A stretch of DNA of 64,000 nucleotides from Planctomycetota bacterium (GCA_026386795.1 JAPLMU010000126.1:1-64000); one strand, 5' to 3'; shown: positions 38,818 to 49,281, counted from the first letter of the stretch. Notes: generated from the sequence alone by a model not told the origin. Made by a program: numbers and translations.

Positions 38818-39899
38818 GGCAACATCCTCCAACGCGTCTGCGCGAGCAGCAGTTCAGCGGCGATCAATAGAAACGCAATCAAGAGGAGCGGCGGAAATTG
38901 CACGCCGGCAATGTCGGAACCTTCAACCGCAAGATCGCGGAACTGCAAGTAGCGCCGCTGTTCGGTGGTGGTCTTCTCAAGACGATTGATAGTTTCGTAG
39001 ATCGACTCCAAACTGCGTGAGTCGGTAGCGCGGAAGTACTGACCGCCAGTGAGCGTGGCCATCTCCTTCAAGAGTTTCTCGTCGATGTGTACGGGTACCG
39101 GCACGAGCCGCGTACCACCAAACGGCATTTGCATTGGGTAGGGCGCCTCGCCGATCGTTCCCATCCCCACGGCGTACAAGGTGATTCCGTAGGTCTTGCA
39201 AATTTCAGCAGCAGTCGTTGGAGCAATATCGCCGGCGTTATTTTCGCCATCGGTGAGGAGAATGATCACCTTGCTCTTTGGCTTCGGAAGATCGCCGCCG
39301 CGTTCCGTGGCGTCGCGGAGCCGCTCCGCAGCGAGTGCCACCGCTTCGCCAATTGCCGTGCCGTCCTCGCCGCGATTGCCGGCAACAGTAACCGTATCAA
39401 GCACCTGTACGAGGTAGTCGTGATCAAGCGTGAGCGGGCAGATACTGTCGGCGTACCGGGCGAACGAGATGAGCCCGATGAGATCACTCGGACGACCATC
39501 AAGTCCAGCGCCACCAAGAACGAATCGCCCGGCAACTTCTTTCAGCGCCGTCAATCGATCAGCGCGCTCGCCATCCTTCTGGAAGTCCATTGCCAGCATC
39601 GAACTTGACCGGTCAACCACGATCTCGATGGCGACGCCTTCGACATAGACGCGGGTTTGCTCGTTGGCCTTGATCGGGCGCGCGATGCATACGGCGAGCG
39701 TTACCAGCGCTGCCATCCGCAACAGCAGCGGCAACCACCAAGTGCGAGAAACGAGCGTGGCGCCGGCCGCACGCAGCGGCGCAACCGAAGGAAATCCGAT
39801 CGTGGCGCGCGAGCGAGGGCGGGCAACGGCAATCCATGCCATTGGAACAGCCAAGAGCAGCAACAGCCACCACACACTGCTTTCGTGGAATCCGTTCAT
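38814..39899 (-). CDS. BatA-like von Willebrand factor A membrane protein
   Basis: MIDAS motif DRSSSMLAMDF, LIGLISFARYADSICPLTLDHDYL, LLTDGENNAGD. Confidence 0.88.
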   Translation of the reverse strand: MNGFHESSVWWLLLLLAVPMAWIAVARPRSRATIGFPSVAPLRAAGATLVSRTWWLPLLLRMAALVTLAVCIARPIKANEQTRVYVEGVAIEIVVDRSSSMLAMDFQKDGERADRLTALKEVAGRFVLGGAGLDGRPSDLIGLISFARYADSICPLTLDHDYLVQVLDTVTVAGNRGEDGTAIGEAVALAAERLRDATERGGDLPKPKSKVIILLTDGENNAGDIAPTTAAEICKTYGITLYAVGMGTIGEAPYPMQMPFGGTRLVPVPVHIDEKLLKEMATLTGGQYFRATDSRSLESIYETINRLEKTTTEQRRYLQFRDLAVEGSDIAGVQFPPLLLIAFLLIAAELLLAQTRWRMLP

Positions 39900-40906
39900 G
39901 ACTCCGCCTCGCTTGGAGGCGGGGCGGTTCGCTCGACAAATCCGCGCATGGCGGTGAGGGCGTGCGCGCAGGTGTCAGTCCCCGGGCGTGCCGCCGCAAA
40001 TTTCACCATGTCCGCGCTGCGTAAAAACGCACCGAGCGTGCGCTCGTGTTCCCCAGCAAGATTCGGATGGTGCGCCGCTTGCCCAAGGAATTCCTGCGTG
40101 GTCTGATCGGGCGCAGCAATCTGGTAACGCCTCTCCACATACGTGCGAACAACATCAGAAAGACGAACGAAGAATCCTTCCACATCACCGCGCTCGGGGA
40201 GCCGCTGCGATTCCAAGATGTCAAACTCGCGGCGCGCCCATTCATCGGGTGCAACCGGAATCACCACGGGCTGATGTGTTGGTCGACGCATGAGCCACCA
40301 GACAAATCCGCCAGCAATAGCGGTTGCACCTGCAGCAATCAGCCACCACCACCACGCGCGTGTATCGATTTCAACTGGCCCGCGAATGTCAGACGCCAAT
40401 TCGGTCAGAGGAAGGTTGCCGCCGAGGAGAGTCGTGAGCGTGATGCTGGTAGCGGGCACCGTGACAGCCGTCTTGGTTCCATCAGCACTGGTCATGGAAA
40501 CTGTGACGGCAGGCACATCAAGCGTTCCCGCTTCCCATGCAACAAGTTCCGCCACCATGCTTGTTTGACCGGCAGCGGACGGCTTGCTCAATGCCGGGCG
40601 TACATCAAAGCGCCCGAACGTTGTTCCAATTTCAGGAAGTTGCAGCGACACGTCAGCTGGCGTGGTAGCGACGATTTGCATCGTGATTGATGCGCCAGGC
40701 TGCCAGTGCTGCGCATCGAGCGTTCGAGTCACGCTGAGCTTGCCTTCTTTGACTTCCTGCACCACACGCGACTGCTTGGGCGCGCGTTCCGTTGCGCGCG
40801 GGACAGGGCGCGGCGCAATGACCGGCGCAGTGCTCGAGTCTTGCGCAAGCGCCGGCCCACTTACAGTGAGCAAGGCGGCGATGAAAGTCGCAAGCGTCTT
40901 CTTCAT
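39896..40906 (-). CDS. Bat-operon membrane protein (DUF4381-like)
   Basis: Signal peptide, beta domain, TM helix (WWWWLIAAGATAIAGGFVWWL), cytoplasmic helical tail; located between the DUF58 gene and batA. Confidence 0.65.
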   Translation of the reverse strand: MKKTLATFIAALLTVSGPALAQDSSTAPVIAPRPVPRATERAPKQSRVVQEVKEGKLSVTRTLDAQHWQPGASITMQIVATTPADVSLQLPEIGTTFGRFDVRPALSKPSAAGQTSMVAELVAWEAGTLDVPAVTVSMTSADGTKTAVTVPATSITLTTLLGGNLPLTELASDIRGPVEIDTRAWWWWLIAAGATAIAGGFVWWLMRRPTHQPVVIPVAPDEWARREFDILESQRLPERGDVEGFFVRLSDVVRTYVERRYQIAAPDQTTQEFLGQAAHHPNLAGEHERTLGAFLRSADMVKFAAARPGTDTCAHALTAMRGFVERTAPPPSEAES

Positions 40907-41808
40907 CGTGCCCTCCGTGCCTCGCGGCGGCGGAAGAACGTGGTAAGCGGCGCAACAAAGTCGCTACCAGTCTCCACGCGGATCGCTTCCGAGCGGAGTT
41001 TGCGAAGTGTTTCGTCGAGCAAGGATCCTTCGGCCGCAGCCAGTTGCGCGAATCGATTGCGAACCGCCTTTGATCCAAGGTCAACCACAATGCACTCGCC
41101 AGTTTCTTCGTCCATGAATTCAGCGAGTCCAAGTGCTGGCAGCGCATGCTCACGGCGATCGCGAATCAGGACAGGAATCACATCGTGTTTCATGCGCGCA
41201 ATGCGTAGCGCGTCTTCCCAAGGCTCGCCGCCTTTGGCAGAGACGGTATTGGAACGCCAATCGCTGATCACAAAGAGCACCGAGCGACGGCTGAGCATGC
41301 GAGTTGCCTCGGCAACAGCACCACCGATGTCCGTGCCACGGCTCGTTGGTTCGAAAGCCAACAGATCACGAACGATGCGCAACACATGGCGCGAACCCTT
41401 TCGCGGCGGAACAACAAGTTCGACGCGATCGGTGAAGCAGACGAGGCCAACACGGTCGTTCGAACGAATGGCGCTGAATGCGATCGTCGCCGCGATTTCC
41501 GCAGCCAATTCGCGCTTCAATTGCGCATGCGTTCCGAAGGAAAGTGAGCCGCTCAGGTCAACCGCCAACATCACCGTGAGCTCGCGCTCTTCGCGGAACA
41601 ACTTGACGTGCGGAAAACCTGTGCGAGCGCTGACATTCCAATCAATAGAGCGAACGTCATCGCCGTACTGATACGGGCGGACTTCTTCGAATTCCATTCC
41701 GCGTCCCTTAAATGCGGAACGGAACTGGCCCGCCATCACGTCGCTCACCAGGTGAGACGTGCGGATTTCGATGCGGCGGACCTTGCGAAGCAGTTCAGAC
41801 GTCTGCAT
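40903..41808 (-). CDS. DUF58 domain protein
   Basis: GRGMEFEEVRPYQYGDDVRSIDWNVSARTGFPHVKLFREERELTVMLAVDLSGSL. Confidence 0.95.
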   Translation of the reverse strand: MQTSELLRKVRRIEIRTSHLVSDVMAGQFRSAFKGRGMEFEEVRPYQYGDDVRSIDWNVSARTGFPHVKLFREERELTVMLAVDLSGSLSFGTHAQLKRELAAEIAATIAFSAIRSNDRVGLVCFTDRVELVVPPRKGSRHVLRIVRDLLAFEPTSRGTDIGGAVAEATRMLSRRSVLFVISDWRSNTVSAKGGEPWEDALRIARMKHDVIPVLIRDRREHALPALGLAEFMDEETGECIVVDLGSKAVRNRFAQLAAAEGSLLDETLRKLRSEAIRVETGSDFVAPLTTFFRRREARRAR

Positions 41809-41816
41809 GGCGTTGG

Positions 41817-42818
41817 TCAGGGAACGGGGACATGCTCAAGAAGCGCGCGCACAACATCATCGGAGGTCTTCTCCAACGCTTCGGCTTCATAACTGAGACC
41901 AAGGCGATGGCGAAGTACGGCGTGCGCCACATCCTTGACGTCTTGCGGTACTACGAACCCGCGACCATCGATGAATGCCTTGGCACGCGCGGTCTGCGCA
42001 AGGGCCAGCGTCGCACGCGGCGAGGCCCCGTATTGCAGCAGATCTTTCACCGGCACCTTGTACGCAGCGGGATCGCGGCTCGCAACAACCAAGGCGACGA
42101 TGTAGTCCTTAATGCTGTCGTCCACAAAGATCTCGTCAACCACGGCGCGTGCAGCGCGGATCTCTTCGGGTTGCATCACCGGCTTCACGGAAATCTTGCC
42201 AGTGGTGCGCGACATTCGATCGAGAATCTGCCGCTCTTCCGTGCGCGTTGGGTAGGTGATCACGATCTTCAATAGGAACCGATCCACCTGCGCCTCGGGG
42301 AGCGGGTAAGTGCCTTCCTGTTCAATTGGATTCTGCGTAGCAAGCACCAAGAATGGGTCGTCCATCTTGAAGGTCTCGCCGCCGATGGTCACTTGTCGTT
42401 CCTGCATCGCTTCAAGCAGCGCGCTCTGCACCTTGGCGGGTGCGCGATTGATTTCGTCGGCGAGGACGATGTTGGCGAAGACCGGACCCTTCTTGACGCT
42501 GAACTCATGCGTGGCGGGGCTGTACACCATGGTTCCGATCAAGTCCGACGGCAAGAGATCGGGCGTGAACTGGATGCGATGGAACGACGTGCGAATGGCA
42601 GCAGCAAGCGTGGCAACCGCGGTCGTCTTTGCGAGTCCCGGAACGCCTTCGATCAGAATGTGCCCGTTGCACAGCAGGCCGATGATCAAGCCTTCAAGCA
42701 GTTCGTGCTGCCCGACAATGACTTGCTGTAGTTCCTGCTTCAGGAGCGCGAACGGCGGATGAGCCGCCTTCACCTTCTGCTCAATGGCACCGATATCGTG
42801 TTGGGTGATCGTGGTCAT
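41817..42818 (-). CDS. MoxR-family AAA+ ATPase
   Basis: EGVPGLAKT Walker A, LADEINRAPAKVQSALLEAMQERQVTI, LATQNPIEQEGTYPLPEAQVDRF. Confidence 0.97.
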   Translation of the reverse strand: MTTITQHDIGAIEQKVKAAHPPFALLKQELQQVIVGQHELLEGLIIGLLCNGHILIEGVPGLAKTTAVATLAAAIRTSFHRIQFTPDLLPSDLIGTMVYSPATHEFSVKKGPVFANIVLADEINRAPAKVQSALLEAMQERQVTIGGETFKMDDPFLVLATQNPIEQEGTYPLPEAQVDRFLLKIVITYPTRTEERQILDRMSRTTGKISVKPVMQPEEIRAARAVVDEIFVDDSIKDYIVALVVASRDPAAYKVPVKDLLQYGASPRATLALAQTARAKAFIDGRGFVVPQDVKDVAHAVLRHRLGLSYEAEALEKTSDDVVRALLEHVPVP

Positions 42819-42870
42819 AGTGTTCTCATTTCGTGTCAAAGACAGTGCGTGGGGAAGTCAGGATATTCGT

Positions 42871-43740
42871 TCACCATCCATAGGCGTGGACGATGGCTTG
42901 TGTCCCGGAGCGTGCGTAGCCAGCCTCCGCAAGCGCCGCATAGGTGCGCTCAGCGGCGGTGGCACAGGGCAAGTCCAGGCCCAAGGCACGCGCTTCATCG
43001 AGCGCGATACGAAGGTCCTTCAGGAAGTGTTCGATGAAAAATCCGGGTGCAAAGTCAGATTTTAAGATTCGTGGGGCTAAGTTGGTCAGTGACCAGCTTG
43101 CCGCCGCGCCGCCGCCGACCGATTGAAGCACAGTTTCCGGATCCAGTCCGGCCCGCTTGGCATAGGAAAGTGCCTCTGCCATCCCCAGCATGGTGCCGGC
43201 AATGAGCAGTTGATTCACCATTTTGGTGTGCTGCCCGGCGCCGGGGGGCCCCTGCAGCACGATCGTCTTGCCAACAAGACTTAAAAGCGGCTGAGCCGCT
43301 TGGAAAGCAGCATCCGTCCCGCCGCACATGATGGAAAGGGTGGCGTTGCGGGCCCCGATATCTCCGCCAGAGACGGGTGCATCGATGGCGAGCGTGCCAG
43401 CCGCTGCAGCACGTTCGGCGATGCGGCGTGCAAGGGCGGGGCTGCTCGTAGTGAAATCAATGAGGAGCGCGGGGGCGCGCTTGGCGGCCAGCGTGCCGTG
43501 TGGTCCAAGGTGCGCAGCTTCGACATCTTCTGGATAGCCAACCATGGAACAGACGATTTCCGCCTCTTCAGCCAAGTCCCGCGCTGATTCTGCCCACCGT
43601 GCCCCCTCGGCAAGTAGCGATTCCGCCCGTGCCCGTGTGCGCGTATGGATGATCAGCGGATGACCCGCCTTCATCAGATGCCTTGCCATGGATGCGCCCA
43701 TGACGCCCGCTCCGATCCAACCGATGGTTCCGTGTGCCAT
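42871..43740 (-). CDS. 3-hydroxyisobutyrate dehydrogenase-family NAD(P)-dependent oxidoreductase
   Basis: GWIGAGVMGASMARHLMKAGH Rossmann motif, DAPVSGGDIGARNATLSIMCGG, KMVNQLLIAG. Confidence 0.92.
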   Translation of the reverse strand: MAHGTIGWIGAGVMGASMARHLMKAGHPLIIHTRTRARAESLLAEGARWAESARDLAEEAEIVCSMVGYPEDVEAAHLGPHGTLAAKRAPALLIDFTTSSPALARRIAERAAAAGTLAIDAPVSGGDIGARNATLSIMCGGTDAAFQAAQPLLSLVGKTIVLQGPPGAGQHTKMVNQLLIAGTMLGMAEALSYAKRAGLDPETVLQSVGGGAAASWSLTNLAPRILKSDFAPGFFIEHFLKDLRIALDEARALGLDLPCATAAERTYAALAEAGYARSGTQAIVHAYGW

Positions 43741-43867
43741 GGCTAAAGCCTAGCCGGACGCGGCCCTGTAGGTGCCGATAAGCATCACTGACTTTCGCGC
43801 TTGCGGCAACGGCGGGGTCCGCTACACTACGCGGCTCGGCGCAGCCTGCCTGCGCGAGGAGAACACC

Positions 43868-44185
43868 ATGCCGAACACCGCAACGAGCCCCACCGTCCAG
43901 TTCACCATCACCGCCATTCCAGTCGAGCACCGTCGCCAACAGACGCTGCTTCGTCTCATGCGCATGAACCCCGGTGTGCAGGGCGCGTTGAACCGCCTGA
44001 AGCGTGAGCGTCTCCGCAGCGGCAATCGCCGGACTGCCCGAGCTGGTCGCATCTGGCTTGCTCGTGAAGAATGCACCCGCGTTGTCTTTGTTGAGAAGGG
44101 TGCAACCTTCACGCTCCGTATGACTCCGCAGATCGCTGCGGACGTGAAGAGTGTTGAGAAGTACCTCGAAGCAAAGGCGGGTTGA
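43868..44185 (+). CDS. Small basic hypothetical protein
   Basis: 105 aa, aggagaacacc before ATG; Arg-rich centre (LNRLKRERLRSGNRRTARAGR). Confidence 0.55.
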   Translation: MPNTATSPTVQFTITAIPVEHRRQQTLLRLMRMNPGVQGALNRLKRERLRSGNRRTARAGRIWLAREECTRVVFVEKGATFTLRMTPQIAADVKSVEKYLEAKAG

Positions 44186-44208
44186 GCGCCGTCACTGGCG
44201 CTCCCATC

Positions 44209-44937
44209 ATGCATATTTTCATGGCACTCTGTGCGGGACTTGGACTCTCTGCAGCCTGCGGGTTGCGGGTGTTCCTGCCGCTCTTCGTTGCATCAATCGC
44301 CGTCCGCGCGGACATGCTGGTTGTTGGTCCGTCATTTGAATGGCTTGGCGCAACCCCGGCGATCGTCCTCTTTGGCACCGCAACGGTTGTTGAAATTGTG
44401 GGATTCTTGGTTCCATGGGTCGATCACGCACTCGACCTGCTCGCAGCGCCGCTCGCCGCGATCGCGGGTGCTGTGTTGATGACGAGTCAGCTTGACATCA
44501 TGATGCCCGGCGACGTGGCAAGTGCCTTGCCGGCCACACCCCTTCTGCACCCCGCAGTTGCGTGGTCACTCGGAATCATTGTGGGCGCGATGACGGCATC
44601 GGGTGTTGAAGCCGCTTCGATTGCTGGTCGTGTCTCGAGTTCGGTGCTCACCATTGGCTGGCTCAATCCAATCTACGGAATGGCCGAAACCGTGCTTGCG
44701 GTCATCGCCACGCTTTTGGCTGTTTGGGTGCCAATTCTTGCCGGAGGCATCGTCCTTCTGCTTCTGCCGATCGTGCTGTTTGCGGTCTGGCGCATCCTTG
44801 CCTGGCGTCGAAAGCACCGCAAGGCTCATGAGCAGAAGTTGCAGCAGGCTCGTGAGCGAATCGCCACCTCAATTTCGCATCACGCCGACCGCATGGGAGC
44901 GGCCTCGGGCGGCACCGGTGCGGCACCGTCGGTCTGA
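44209..44937 (+). CDS. DUF4126-like membrane protein
   Basis: ACGLRVFLPLFVASIA...EWLGATPAIVLFGTATVVEIVGFLVPWVDHALDLLAAPLAAIAGAVL. Confidence 0.75.
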   Translation: MHIFMALCAGLGLSAACGLRVFLPLFVASIAVRADMLVVGPSFEWLGATPAIVLFGTATVVEIVGFLVPWVDHALDLLAAPLAAIAGAVLMTSQLDIMMPGDVASALPATPLLHPAVAWSLGIIVGAMTASGVEAASIAGRVSSSVLTIGWLNPIYGMAETVLAVIATLLAVWVPILAGGIVLLLLPIVLFAVWRILAWRRKHRKAHEQKLQQARERIATSISHHADRMGAASGGTGAAPSV

Positions 44938-44973
44938 CGCACGTCATCGCCGCATCTCTCGGGCGCGCACACC

Positions 44974-45720
44974 ATGTCAGACTTCAGCGCACTGTGTCGC
45001 GACTTCTGCATCAACCAGAAGCTTGCACTCAAGATGGACTTGCCCGCCGCGCGCGAGCCAGTACTTGATCTCTTTGGCCGCCTCCGCAAGGAGATGCCGC
45101 GCCTTTCAAGCCTGCACCGATATCCCGATGGTGAAGTGGCGTTGGAGTCCGGCGAAGATGATCGGGAATTTCTGTGGATCGGTATGCGTCAGACGTCCTT
45201 GAAGAGCGGCTGGGTGAATCCCACGACTCTTGAAGATGCGTATCGAATGCATCGCACCGTGCTTGAAGTGGCGCCATACTTTCTCTCAATCAGTCCGCTG
45301 GATGTTGATCACCTTGAATTGGTGTACGCATTCGACTTTGAGTGCGAAGGAAATCGCGACGAAGTTGTGCTTGATGCGCTTCTCGGTGGCTCGGCACTGG
45401 GTGAATTTGCCGAAATCGCAACGGACAACGTTCTTGATTCGCAGCCTTTCTTGGCAATTGCGCTCTCAGATGCTCCGGACATGCATGTCTACCTTGAGGT
45501 GAAGACGCGGCTGCCACGCGGCGGCGAACCGGCGGCGGGGCGCGATGGTCTTGATCCGCTGAGTGTCATGCTCACCGTCCGTCGCACCGGTCCAGTGAAG
45601 TCATTGGAAGAGTTGCCGACCATACTCGCGGCGCTCGCTGGACATGGTGAACGACTTGTTGAGCAGCGGCTCATTCCGCGGATTCTGATGCCCCTGAGCG
45701 AGCGCATCAACCGTCACTAA
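44974..45720 (+). CDS. Conserved hypothetical protein
   Basis: 248-aa ORF with consistent coding character; no domain recognised. Confidence 0.5.
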   Translation: MSDFSALCRDFCINQKLALKMDLPAAREPVLDLFGRLRKEMPRLSSLHRYPDGEVALESGEDDREFLWIGMRQTSLKSGWVNPTTLEDAYRMHRTVLEVAPYFLSISPLDVDHLELVYAFDFECEGNRDEVVLDALLGGSALGEFAEIATDNVLDSQPFLAIALSDAPDMHVYLEVKTRLPRGGEPAAGRDGLDPLSVMLTVRRTGPVKSLEELPTILAALAGHGERLVEQRLIPRILMPLSERINRH

Positions 45721-45756
45721 TTCGTTTGGTTGACAGTGCCGGGTCCCGCGGTTCGG

Positions 45757-46443
45757 TCACGCCTTCGTAGTGATCCAGCGCAGCAACATGGGCGTGTCAG
45801 TGAGGTCGTGGACTGCAAGGTCTGCCCCCGCCGCGCGCAGCGAATCAACATCAAAGTGTCCAGTTGCAACGGCAATCACGCGCGCACCGGATGCATGCGC
45901 GCAATCGACATCAGCTGGGGTGTCGCCAATAATGATGACATCCTGTGGAGCCACCGGTCGGCCGTGGTGCTCGGCGTAGCGACGCATGGCAACTGGCACC
46001 AAACTGCGGCGATCTGGACCGTCGTCGCCCCACGCATTGATTACGAAGTGCGTCGGATCGATCCCCGCATGGCGAACCTTCAGGTTGCCAGTGAATTCGT
46101 AGTTTCCAGTGAGGAGCCCGATGGTGAGCCCATCAACAGCGCGGGTTGCGTCGACGAGTTCTTTGGCGCCACGAAATCGCTCCACCGTGTTGTTGTCTGC
46201 AAGTCGACGTTCAAGGTGTTCGCCGTAACTGCGCTTGAACATTGCGTGCGAGGCAGCGTCAGTGGGGTAGCCGTGCACGCGCGCCAGATCGCGCCAAATA
46301 AGCGTATCGAGCCGACCGTGGATCTCAATCTGAGAGAAGTCCGGGTCAATCCCGTGCAGGTCACGCAGCGTGGCAGTCATGGCATGCACGCCCGCACTCA
46401 ATGAGTGGAGCATGGTGCCGTCGATATCAAAGAGAACCAGCAT
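45757..46443 (-). CDS. HAD-superfamily hydrolase (phosphoglycolate phosphatase-like)
   Basis: [46 protein letters not shown]. Confidence 0.92.
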   Translation of the reverse strand: MLVLFDIDGTMLHSLSAGVHAMTATLRDLHGIDPDFSQIEIHGRLDTLIWRDLARVHGYPTDAASHAMFKRSYGEHLERRLADNNTVERFRGAKELVDATRAVDGLTIGLLTGNYEFTGNLKVRHAGIDPTHFVINAWGDDGPDRRSLVPVAMRRYAEHHGRPVAPQDVIIIGDTPADVDCAHASGARVIAVATGHFDVDSLRAAGADLAVHDLTDTPMLLRWITTKA

Positions 46444-46461
46444 GTGGGGCTTGGGTGGCGG

Positions 46462-47658
46462 TCAGGCGACCGCGGTGCAGACTTTGCGTGCGGCATCGGC
46501 AAGGTCAGTGGCCGATTGCATAGTTGGAAGTTCGGCGCGAGCGGCGTCAAGAATCATGCGAGCCTCGGCAACATTGGTTCCTTCGAGGCGCACCACAAGC
46601 GGCACCTTGAAACCAACATTCTTGGCCGCGGCAACGATCGCGCGAGCAACGCGGTCGCACTGCATGATGCCTCCGAAGATGTTCACCAAGACGCCCTTGA
46701 CTGCAGCGTCAGAGAGGATGATCCGGAATGCCTCAGTGATGGCCTCTTCAGTTGCGCCGCCGCCAACATCGAGGAAGTTGGCTGGATCGCCGCCATGCAG
46801 TTTGATGATGTCCATGGTGCTCATCGCCAAGCCCGCGCCGTTCACGAGGCAGCCGATGTTGCCATCGAGAGCTACGAAGTTCAGTTCAAATTCCCGAGCG
46901 CGCATCTCTGAGGCGTTCTCCTCGGTAGGGTCGAACATGGCGCGTAGGTCGGGGTGGCGAAAGAGGGCGTTGTCGTCAAAGTTGAACTTCGCGTCGATGG
47001 CAATCACTTGGCCATCGGGATGCGCCGCGCTTGCGGGTGTGACCACGAGCGGGTTGATCTCGGCAAGCGTCGCATCCTTGGCGAGGTAGAGCGCGGCAAG
47101 TTTCATCATCGCGTCAGCGGCTTGCGCCACCTGCTTGCCTTTGAAACCCAAGTTGAATGCAGTCTGACGCGCTTGGAATGCAGCGAGTCCGGTCAGCGGG
47201 TCGAGGGCCACCTTGATGATGGCATCGGGGCGCGTCTCGGCAATATGCTCGATCTCAACGCCGCCCTCGGCGCTGGCGATCAACGTATTCGTGCGGCGCG
47301 TGCGGTCCATGACGATTGCCAAGTAGTACTCCTTGGCAATGTCAACGCCAGCAGCGATCAAGATGCGCTTCACTTCAAGTCCTTCCGCCGGAGTCTGCGG
47401 ACTCACCATGCGGTGCGACAGCATGAACTTGGCAGCGGTCTCTGCTTCTTCGGCGGTCTTGCAGACCTTGACGAATCCAGCCTTGCCGCGCCCGCCCGCA
47501 TGGACCTGTGCCTTGACGACCACGATGCCCACGCCGGATGCAAACAGTGCGCGCGCCTCAGCCGCGGCATCTGCCACGGTCTCCACCATGCGTCCTGGTG
47601 GGACGGGAATTCCAAAGTCTGCGAGGAACTGGCGTGCCTGATATTCGTGGATCTTCAT
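46462..47658 (-). CDS. sucC: Succinyl-CoA ligase (ADP-forming) beta subunit
   Basis: [59 protein letters not shown]. Confidence 0.97.
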   Translation of the reverse strand: MKIHEYQARQFLADFGIPVPPGRMVETVADAAAEARALFASGVGIVVVKAQVHAGGRGKAGFVKVCKTAEEAETAAKFMLSHRMVSPQTPAEGLEVKRILIAAGVDIAKEYYLAIVMDRTRRTNTLIASAEGGVEIEHIAETRPDAIIKVALDPLTGLAAFQARQTAFNLGFKGKQVAQAADAMMKLAALYLAKDATLAEINPLVVTPASAAHPDGQVIAIDAKFNFDDNALFRHPDLRAMFDPTEENASEMRAREFELNFVALDGNIGCLVNGAGLAMSTMDIIKLHGGDPANFLDVGGGATEEAITEAFRIILSDAAVKGVLVNIFGGIMQCDRVARAIVAAAKNVGFKVPLVVRLEGTNVAEARMILDAARAELPTMQSATDLADAARKVCTAVA

Positions 47659-47710
47659 GGGTTGTATACCTTCCATCCCGGCGGGGTGCCGAGCCCCAAA
47701 GTGTACGGGA

Positions 47711-48415
47711 TCAACGGTCTGCTGCACCCGCTCGACGGATGTTGCGCGCCTTCAACCACTCCCAAATGATGGGCAGCACGCTCACGATGACGATTCCAAT
47801 GACCACTTTTTCGAAGTGGCGCTGTACCCATTCGAGGCCACCAAGTGTGTAGCCCGCAGTCAGTAGAACCCCCACCCACAACGCGGCACCGAGCACGTTG
47901 TAGACCAGGAATTTGAGATATGTCATTGCGCCAATTCCCGCAACGAACGGCGCGAAGGTCCGCACGATCGGTACGAAGCGAGCAATCACCACCGCGCGTC
48001 CGCCGTGCTTCTCAAAGAAGGCGTGGGTGCGTTCGAGGTGTTCGCGGCGCAGCCACCGGAGCCGACCGCTGAACGCCACCGGGCCGATGGCGCGACCAAT
48101 GTGGTAATTGACCCCGTCCCCTAAGACCGCTGCTGCAAAGAGGACAGCGGCCATGATCTCAATCCGCACGGTGGGTGCGGCGCCGCTCTGTTGCGCCACG
48201 CTGGCAACGGTTGCGCAGACGGCGCCCGTGGCAAAGAGAAGGCTGTCGCCGGGCAGGAACGGTGTCACTACCAAGCCCGTCTCGGCAAACACAACCAGTC
48301 CAAGCATGGCGTAGGTGAGACCAGCACCGAGCGTCTCCACGATCTGAGCGAGATTCTCGCGCAAGGCGCCCGGTTGCGAGACCAGCTGCCAGAGATCATG
48401 AAGGAAGGGATCCAT
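47711..48415 (-). CDS. DedA-family membrane protein
   Basis: FAETGLVVTPFLPGDSLLFATG, GDGVNYHIGRAIG, FFEKHGGRAVVIARFVPIVRTFAPFVAGIGAM. Confidence 0.95.
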   Translation of the reverse strand: MDPFLHDLWQLVSQPGALRENLAQIVETLGAGLTYAMLGLVVFAETGLVVTPFLPGDSLLFATGAVCATVASVAQQSGAAPTVRIEIMAAVLFAAAVLGDGVNYHIGRAIGPVAFSGRLRWLRREHLERTHAFFEKHGGRAVVIARFVPIVRTFAPFVAGIGAMTYLKFLVYNVLGAALWVGVLLTAGYTLGGLEWVQRHFEKVVIGIVIVSVLPIIWEWLKARNIRRAGAADR

Positions 48416-48464
48416 GGTGGAGTGAGCGGCGGAGTGAGCCCCGTTGGGCGTTCTAGAAACAGTC

Positions 48465-48489
48465 GCGGCCCAGCGTGAAGCCGGGCCGC
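48465..48489 (-). terminator. Hairpin downstream of tRNA-Ser(GCT), probable terminator
   Basis: GCGGCCC-agcgtgaagcc-GGGCCGC; T-rich on the minus strand (GACTGTTTCT). Confidence 0.5.
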
Positions 48490-48500
48490 AGACGTGAAAG

Positions 48501-48592
48501 AGGACGGGGCGGGATTCGAACCCGCGTTACGGAGTAATACCCCGTAAACCGGTTTAGCAAACCAGCGCCTTCAGCCACTCGGCCACCCGTCC
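48501..48592 (-). tRNA. tRNA-Ser (anticodon GCT)
   Basis: Reverse complement: GGACGGG TGGCCGAGTGGCTGAAGGC...CTGGT TTGCTAA ACCGG...GCGGGTTCGAATCCCGC CCCGTCC; long variable arm. Confidence 0.95.
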
Positions 48593-48649
48593 AGGGTGAA
48601 GAAAGAAGTCTAGCAGAGAGCTTCGGCCGTTGCCATCAGCGCCTCACGG

Positions 48650-49096
48650 TCACTGCGCGTCGTAGAGTTCAAGGATGCCCGTGGGCGCGTCGTAGGCGCC
48701 TCCTCGCAGCTGCGCCAATGCGGGAACGGCAGACGTGCAGTACGCCAGGCGCCCCTGTTCGAAACTTGCGGTGAGGAGCCGAGTCCCGGCGCTCGTCCTG
48801 ATAGCAATGTGTGTCCAGCGTCCATTGCGCTCGACGGTCACGAGCGCGGCCGGTGGGATGGTGACATGTGTCAACATGCCAGCACGATCAATAATTGCGG
48901 TCAATTCGACTGCAGCGTCCGGTTTGGACCGCGTGCACTCATGTTCCCAACTGCACTCAAGGTGCAGAACGGCCGAGCCATAGGACTGTCGCCCATCGAG
49001 GGCTTCGGTGCTGATGGTCCACGCAATTTCCAGTCCTGCCATATGAGCATCGCGGAACGGTCGATGAGTCACTGGATGCGGAGGTGCGATCGTCAT
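48650..49096 (-). CDS. Hypothetical protein
   Basis: 148-aa ORF between the tRNA and the subtilase terminator; no recognised domain. Confidence 0.35.
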   Translation of the reverse strand: MTIAPPHPVTHRPFRDAHMAGLEIAWTISTEALDGRQSYGSAVLHLECSWEHECTRSKPDAAVELTAIIDRAGMLTHVTIPPAALVTVERNGRWTHIAIRTSAGTRLLTASFEQGRLAYCTSAVPALAQLRGGAYDAPTGILELYDAQ

Positions 49097-49220
49097 CGTC
49101 GTTGCACCTCGGCGAGCCGCTCGGGGGCTTCGCTCGTGCAGGGTTGGTCTTTGGCAGAAGAGAAAAGCACGAGAGAAATGTATGCTCGATAGGGACTTTC
49201 GGTAGTGAATTCACGAAAGA

Positions 49221-49248
49221 AAGCCCCCGACCAATTGGCCGGGGGCTT
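49221..49248 (-). terminator. Intrinsic terminator of the subtilase gene
   Basis: AAGCCCCCGaCCAATTGGcCGGGGGCTT hairpin just past the stop; T-rich on the minus strand. Confidence 0.8.
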
Positions 49249-49281
49249 CATGAGAGCGTTCGTTACGACCGAAACTAGAGA

